This document shows, in pieces, positions 4,577 to 7,206 of a stretch of DNA of 7,206 nt. The notes under the pieces are model-generated. The model was not told the origin of the DNA, made no database searches, and was given only the letters and a program-made list of their open reading frames with translations. This DNA comes from DATKSS01 sp049582065. Lineage in GTDB: Bacteria > Chloroflexota > Dormibacteria > Dormibacterales > Dormibacteraceae. The position numbers were made by a program, and so were the translations under genes. The stretch is from the NCBI GenBank assembly GCA_049582065.1, contig JBAUTF010000274.1, positions 1 through 7,206 on the forward strand, in the 5' to 3' direction. Numbering within the stretch: position 1 is the stretch's first letter; each line of letters starts with the position of its first letter.

Positions 4577-5937
4577 AAGCTCACGGCGCTTTGAGGCGCG
4601 AGGCCGGACGTTGATTTGATCAATTCAGCATACCACCGAAACGAAGCCTTCGGGATTCTCCGTAGTGTGGGGTAATCCACGTAAACGAGTCCGAATCGCT
4701 GACTGTATCCCGAGCCCCATTCAAAGTTGTCGAGAAGCGACCAGACGAAATATCCGCGCACGTCGGCGCCGGCGTTGATCGCCTCGAACATCGCCGCAAT
4801 ATAATCGCGCAGATAGTCGATGCGTGGCTCATCAATGACAGCGCCGTCAGTGTCGATCTGATCATGGCTTGCCGTGCCATTCTCAAGCACATAGACCGGC
4901 AACCGATATCGGCGGTGTATTCCGATCAAAGTTTCCCGGAACGCTTCCGGTTCTATCGGCCAACCCATGACGGACCGCGGCACGTTGGCTGGGGCGCTGC
5001 CGTAACTTACTCCCAGCGGATTGCCGGCGCCCGCAGTGACGTAATGCGGCGAATAGTGGTTGAGTCCGAACCAGTCGACCGGCCGGCGTATACTGGCAAG
5101 ATCGTCGGGGCGCTGATGCGGCGCCATTGCAGCAGCCAGTAACGCCGGATAGCGACCCAGCAATTGCGGATCCGGAAATGCGCCATTCCAATAAGCGTCG
5201 AGCTTTTGTGCTGCGTGCAGATCCTCCGCGTCGTCTGTTGCCGGTTTGCAGGGTTGGCAATTGTGAATCGCGCCGATCGAAGCATCGGTCACGTTTGCGC
5301 GCAGGGCGTCGACAGCCGCGCCGTGCGCAAGGTTCACATGATGAATGGCCTGTAACAAACTGGTGGAGTCCGAAATTCCCGGCGCCTGCCCGCCAAGACA
5401 GTAACCGAACAACGTGAACACCGATGGCTCGTTAAAGGTGGCATATCGCTTCACTCTGTCGCCGAAGCGGCGGCCAATCACAGCGGCGTAGTCAGCGAAC
5501 CATTGGGCAATGTCACGGTTGGTCCAGCCGCCGAGGTCGCCCAAAGCTTGCGGCAGGTCCCAGTGATAGAGACAAAGCCATGGCTCGACCTCTGCTGCGA
5601 TCAGCGCATCGATCAGGCGATCGTAGAATGCGAGTCCCGCCTCATTCGCAGTACCTCGGCCGGCGGGCATGACCCGCGGCCAAGATACAGAAAAGCGATA
5701 AGCATTGACGCCGAGATCGCGCATCAAGCCGATGTCTTCCCGGTAGCGGTGGTAGTGATCGCAGGCGACGTCCCCGGTGTCGCCGTTGGCAATTCGCCCG
5801 ATTTGTCGGCAGTAGGTGTCCCAAATGCTCGGCCCCCGGCCGTCCTCATCGGCGGCGCCTTCGATCTGATAGCTCGACGTCGACACACCCCACCTGAAAC
5901 CGGGAGGTAACTCGACGTGACGCGAACCGGCGACCAT
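4570..5937 (-). CDS. Beta-glucosidase, glycoside hydrolase family 1
   Basis: A 455-residue, full-length GH1 retaining beta-glycosidase with a TIM-barrel fold. It hydrolyses beta-linked glucosides or related sugars and has no signal peptide, so it is cytoplasmic. Visible motifs, numbered from ATG 5937: GFRWGVSTSSYQIEGA near the N-terminus (sugar-binding Gln24); HWD with His125; TFNEP with acid/base Glu170; VLENG with nucleophile Glu352; WSLLDNFEW (399-407), whose Glu406 and Trp407 contact the glycone; and RFGLVYVDY. The only oddity is Leu in place of the usual Thr before the nucleophile (LENG, not TENG). The frame extends to TTG 5976, but those 13 extra residues do not fit the family and have no Shine-Dalgarno sequence. 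ATG 5937 is preferred, although it also lacks a clear one. It is first in the operon with the membrane and CBS genes. A perfect FixK/FNR-type box lies 54 bases upstream. True substrate cannot be read from sequence. Confidence 0.95.
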   Translation of the reverse strand: MVAGSRHVELPPGFRWGVSTSSYQIEGAADEDGRGPSIWDTYCRQIGRIANGDTGDVACDHYHRYREDIGLMRDLGVNAYRFSVSWPRVMPAGRGTANEAGLAFYDRLIDALIAAEVEPWLCLYHWDLPQALGDLGGWTNRDIAQWFADYAAVIGRRFGDRVKRYATFNEPSVFTLFGYCLGGQAPGISDSTSLLQAIHHVNLAHGAAVDALRANVTDASIGAIHNCQPCKPATDDAEDLHAAQKLDAYWNGAFPDPQLLGRYPALLAAAMAPHQRPDDLASIRRPVDWFGLNHYSPHYVTAGAGNPLGVSYGSAPANVPRSVMGWPIEPEAFRETLIGIHRRYRLPVYVLENGTASHDQIDTDGAVIDEPRIDYLRDYIAAMFEAINAGADVRGYFVWSLLDNFEWGSGYSQRFGLVYVDYPTLRRIPKASFRWYAELIKSTSGLAPQSAVSLR

Positions 5938-5990
5938 GATGTAGACCCAATCGAGCGAAGCTACGGGTAAACTCAATCCCAGTCGCCGGG

Positions 5991-6004
5991 TTGATTCCGA
6001 TCAA
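5991..6004. promoter_or_regulatory. FixK/FNR-type box, distal, in the GH1/ppsA divergent region
   Basis: TTGATTCCGATCAA is a perfect TTGAT-N4-ATCAA dyad. Toward GH1 a class II arrangement would put the transcription start near 5956, upstream of ATG 5937 but downstream of TTG 5976, which supports the shorter GH1 start. The -10 region in that direction is weak. Toward ppsA the site would be centred about 104 bases upstream of the predicted start, in helical phase with the proximal box. It may serve either gene or both. Confidence 0.7.
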
Positions 6005-6053
6005 TCCCATTCCCACACTTTTGAGGCTTTCGGCAACTTTCGATCCGTAATGA

Positions 6054-6067
6054 TTGATCTGTCGCAA
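6054..6067 (+). promoter_or_regulatory. FixK/FNR-type box, proximal, upstream of ppsA
   Basis: TTGATCTGTCGCAA fits TTG(A/C)-N6-(T/G)CAA, with a strong left half and a GCAA right half. Its centre (6060.5) plus 41.5 predicts a transcription start near 6102. TAGATT at 6090-6095, four of six matches to TATAAT, is placed as the -10 element. This is the textbook class II layout and leaves a leader of about 20 bases before ATG 6123. Confidence 0.6.
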
Positions 6068-6089
6068 ATGTATATTCAGTTAGGGCGGT

Positions 6090-6095
6090 TAGATT
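6090..6095 (+). promoter_or_regulatory. Candidate -10 element of the ppsA promoter
   Basis: TAGATT is positioned 22 bases after the end of the proximal FixK/FNR-type box, as expected for an activator-dependent promoter without a good -35. The match to TATAAT is partial, which is normal for activated promoters. Confidence 0.4.
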
Positions 6096-6122
6096 GGCAA
6101 CATTTCGTTTGAGGGATTGACG

Positions 6123-7206
6123 ATGGTCGAGCGAGATCGCAAAGAGCTCAAGCAGAAGGAGAAGGCGGCGCGCACGCCTCTCGTTATTTGGTTCGAGGCG
6201 CTGGGACGCGGAGACGTTTCTCTCGTCGGTGGCAAGAATGCCTCGCTCGGCGAAATGGTTTGTCATCTGACCAATCAAAATGTGCGGATTCCCGCTGGCT
6301 TTGCCACCACGGCAGAGGCCTATTGGCGATTCGTCGATTCGAACATGCTGCGCGAAACTATTTCCGGCTTGCTAGCGGACCTTGAGAGCGGCAAGGCGCC
6401 GCTGGCCGAGGTGGGGTCATCGATCCGCCGTGCGTTTCTGCGCGGGTCGTGGCCACCGGGCCTCCCCGAAGCGATCTCGTCGTCGTACCAGGAACTTTGC
6501 CGACGATCCGGCAAGATCAATGCGGACGTGGCCGTGCGATCGAGCGCCACGGCCGAGGATTTACCGGACGCGAGTTTTGCCGGCCAGCAGGAATCCTACC
6601 TGAATATTCGCGGCACGACCGCGCTGCTCGACGCCTGCCGGCGCTGCTACGCCTCGCTTTTTACGGATCGCGCTATTTCCTACCGTCAGGCCAAGGGCTT
6701 CGATCACCTAAAAGTCGCGCTTTCGATCGGGATTCAAAACATGGTCCGCTCCGACCTCGGCGGGGCCGGCGTCATGTTCTCGGTCGACACCGAGACCGGC
6801 TTCGACAAAGTCGTCGTCATTAATGCTTCGTGGGGGCTCGGCGAAAACGTCGTGCAGGGAGCCGTCGATCCCGACGAATACCAGGTGTACAAGCCGCTAT
6901 TGTCCGATCCGTTGCTGATCCCGATCATCGAAAAGAACATCGGCGCGAAGGCGCAAAAAATGATTTATGCGAGCGACGGCAATTATTCGACACGTAACGT
7001 GCCGACCTCCAAAGCGGAGCGAAGCGCATTCGTACTCGGCGACGGCGAGATCATCACGCTCGCCCACTGGGCCTGCGCAATCGAAAGCCACTACGGCTGT
7101 CCGATGGACATGGAATGGGCCAGGGACGGCGAGAGCGGCGAATTGTTTATTGTGCAAGCCCGACCGGAAACGGTGCAATCGCGCCGGCAAGCAGGCGCTC
7201 TCAAAT
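6123..7206 (+). CDS. ppsA: Phosphoenolpyruvate synthase (pyruvate, water dikinase), N-terminal part, runs off the window
   Basis: Open from ATG 6123 to the window end: 361 codons of a protein usually near 800 residues. PEP synthase converts ATP, pyruvate and water to PEP, AMP and phosphate, feeding gluconeogenesis. The visible part is the ATP-grasp domain. It shows GGKNASLGEM (36-45), VAVRSSATAEDLPDASFAGQ (137-156) with its nucleotide-binding Arg139, WGLGENVVQGAVDPDEY (237-253), and MDMEWARDG (328-336) leading into LFIVQARPET (341-350). The phosphohistidine swivel domain and PEP/pyruvate barrel lie beyond the edge. The first 17 residues are a charged extension (MVERDRKELKQKEKAAR) not usual in the family. 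The start is supported by Shine-Dalgarno GAGGGA (6111-6116), 6 bases upstream. It is divergent from GH1 and shares its FixK/FNR-type control region, so induction under low oxygen is likely. Rifampicin phosphotransferase shares the ATP-grasp fold but the GGKNASLGEM and SFAGQQES motifs favour PpsA. Confidence 0.95.
   Translation, partial: MVERDRKELKQKEKAARTPLVIWFEALGRGDVSLVGGKNASLGEMVCHLTNQNVRIPAGFATTAEAYWRFVDSNMLRETISGLLADLESGKAPLAEVGSSIRRAFLRGSWPPGLPEAISSSYQELCRRSGKINADVAVRSSATAEDLPDASFAGQQESYLNIRGTTALLDACRRCYASLFTDRAISYRQAKGFDHLKVALSIGIQNMVRSDLGGAGVMFSVDTETGFDKVVVINASWGLGENVVQGAVDPDEYQVYKPLLSDPLLIPIIEKNIGAKAQKMIYASDGNYSTRNVPTSKAERSAFVLGDGEIITLAHWACAIESHYGCPMDMEWARDGESGELFIVQARPETVQSRRQAGALK

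Noticed and set aside
3896..4594. 232-codon plus-strand frame
   Set aside because: Antisense shadow of the membrane protein gene; His/Arg/Asp-rich composition with no family motif.

Overview
The window looks like a piece of an alphaproteobacterial chromosome, probably Hyphomicrobiales and close to Bradyrhizobium or Rhodopseudomonas. This rests on the gene families present (UspA, a CBS pair, DUF2254 and universal-stress-protein remnants, PEP synthase) and on three sites matching the rhizobial FixK/FNR pattern TTG(A/C)-N6-(T/G)CAA. The organism assignment is inference; no taxonomic marker is present.

Layout. Bases 1-662 hold no convincing intact gene: a possible frame-split tail of a gene at the left edge, a FixK/FNR-type box (305-318) and otherwise unexplained sequence. 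A small ATP-binding-type universal stress protein lies at 663-1124 (+). Bases 1125-2930 are a gene graveyard. They contain a decayed DUF2254 membrane-protein gene (minus strand, several frames) and the C-terminal tail of a second universal stress protein (minus). They also contain two diverged inverted copies of a 53-codon module encoding a cysteine-rich mini-domain (1205-1363 minus, 2471-2629 plus). Most of the differences between the copies are synonymous or conservative and all six core cysteines are kept, so I consider this pair the most novel item here.

Bases 2931-5937 are a tight minus-strand operon, transcribed from right to left: GH1 beta-glucosidase, then an SbmA/BacA/YddA-like membrane protein without an ATPase domain, then a protein with two CBS domains. 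The GH1 gene ends 5 bases before the preferred ATG of the membrane gene, and its stop codon lies inside that gene's Shine-Dalgarno sequence. The membrane gene overlaps the CBS gene by ATGA. A phosphoenolpyruvate synthase gene (ppsA) diverges at 6123 and runs off the right edge with about 45% of its usual length present.

How it works together. The 185-base divergent region between GH1 and ppsA carries two FixK/FNR-type boxes whose centres are 63 bases apart. The proximal one sits where a class II site for ppsA would be expected. With the third box on the universal-stress-protein side, the window reads as part of an oxygen-limitation regulon: sugar release (GH1), PEP/pyruvate interconversion (PEP synthase), adenylate sensing (CBS) and stress protection (Usp). 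The regulon assignment is inferred from site sequence and placement.
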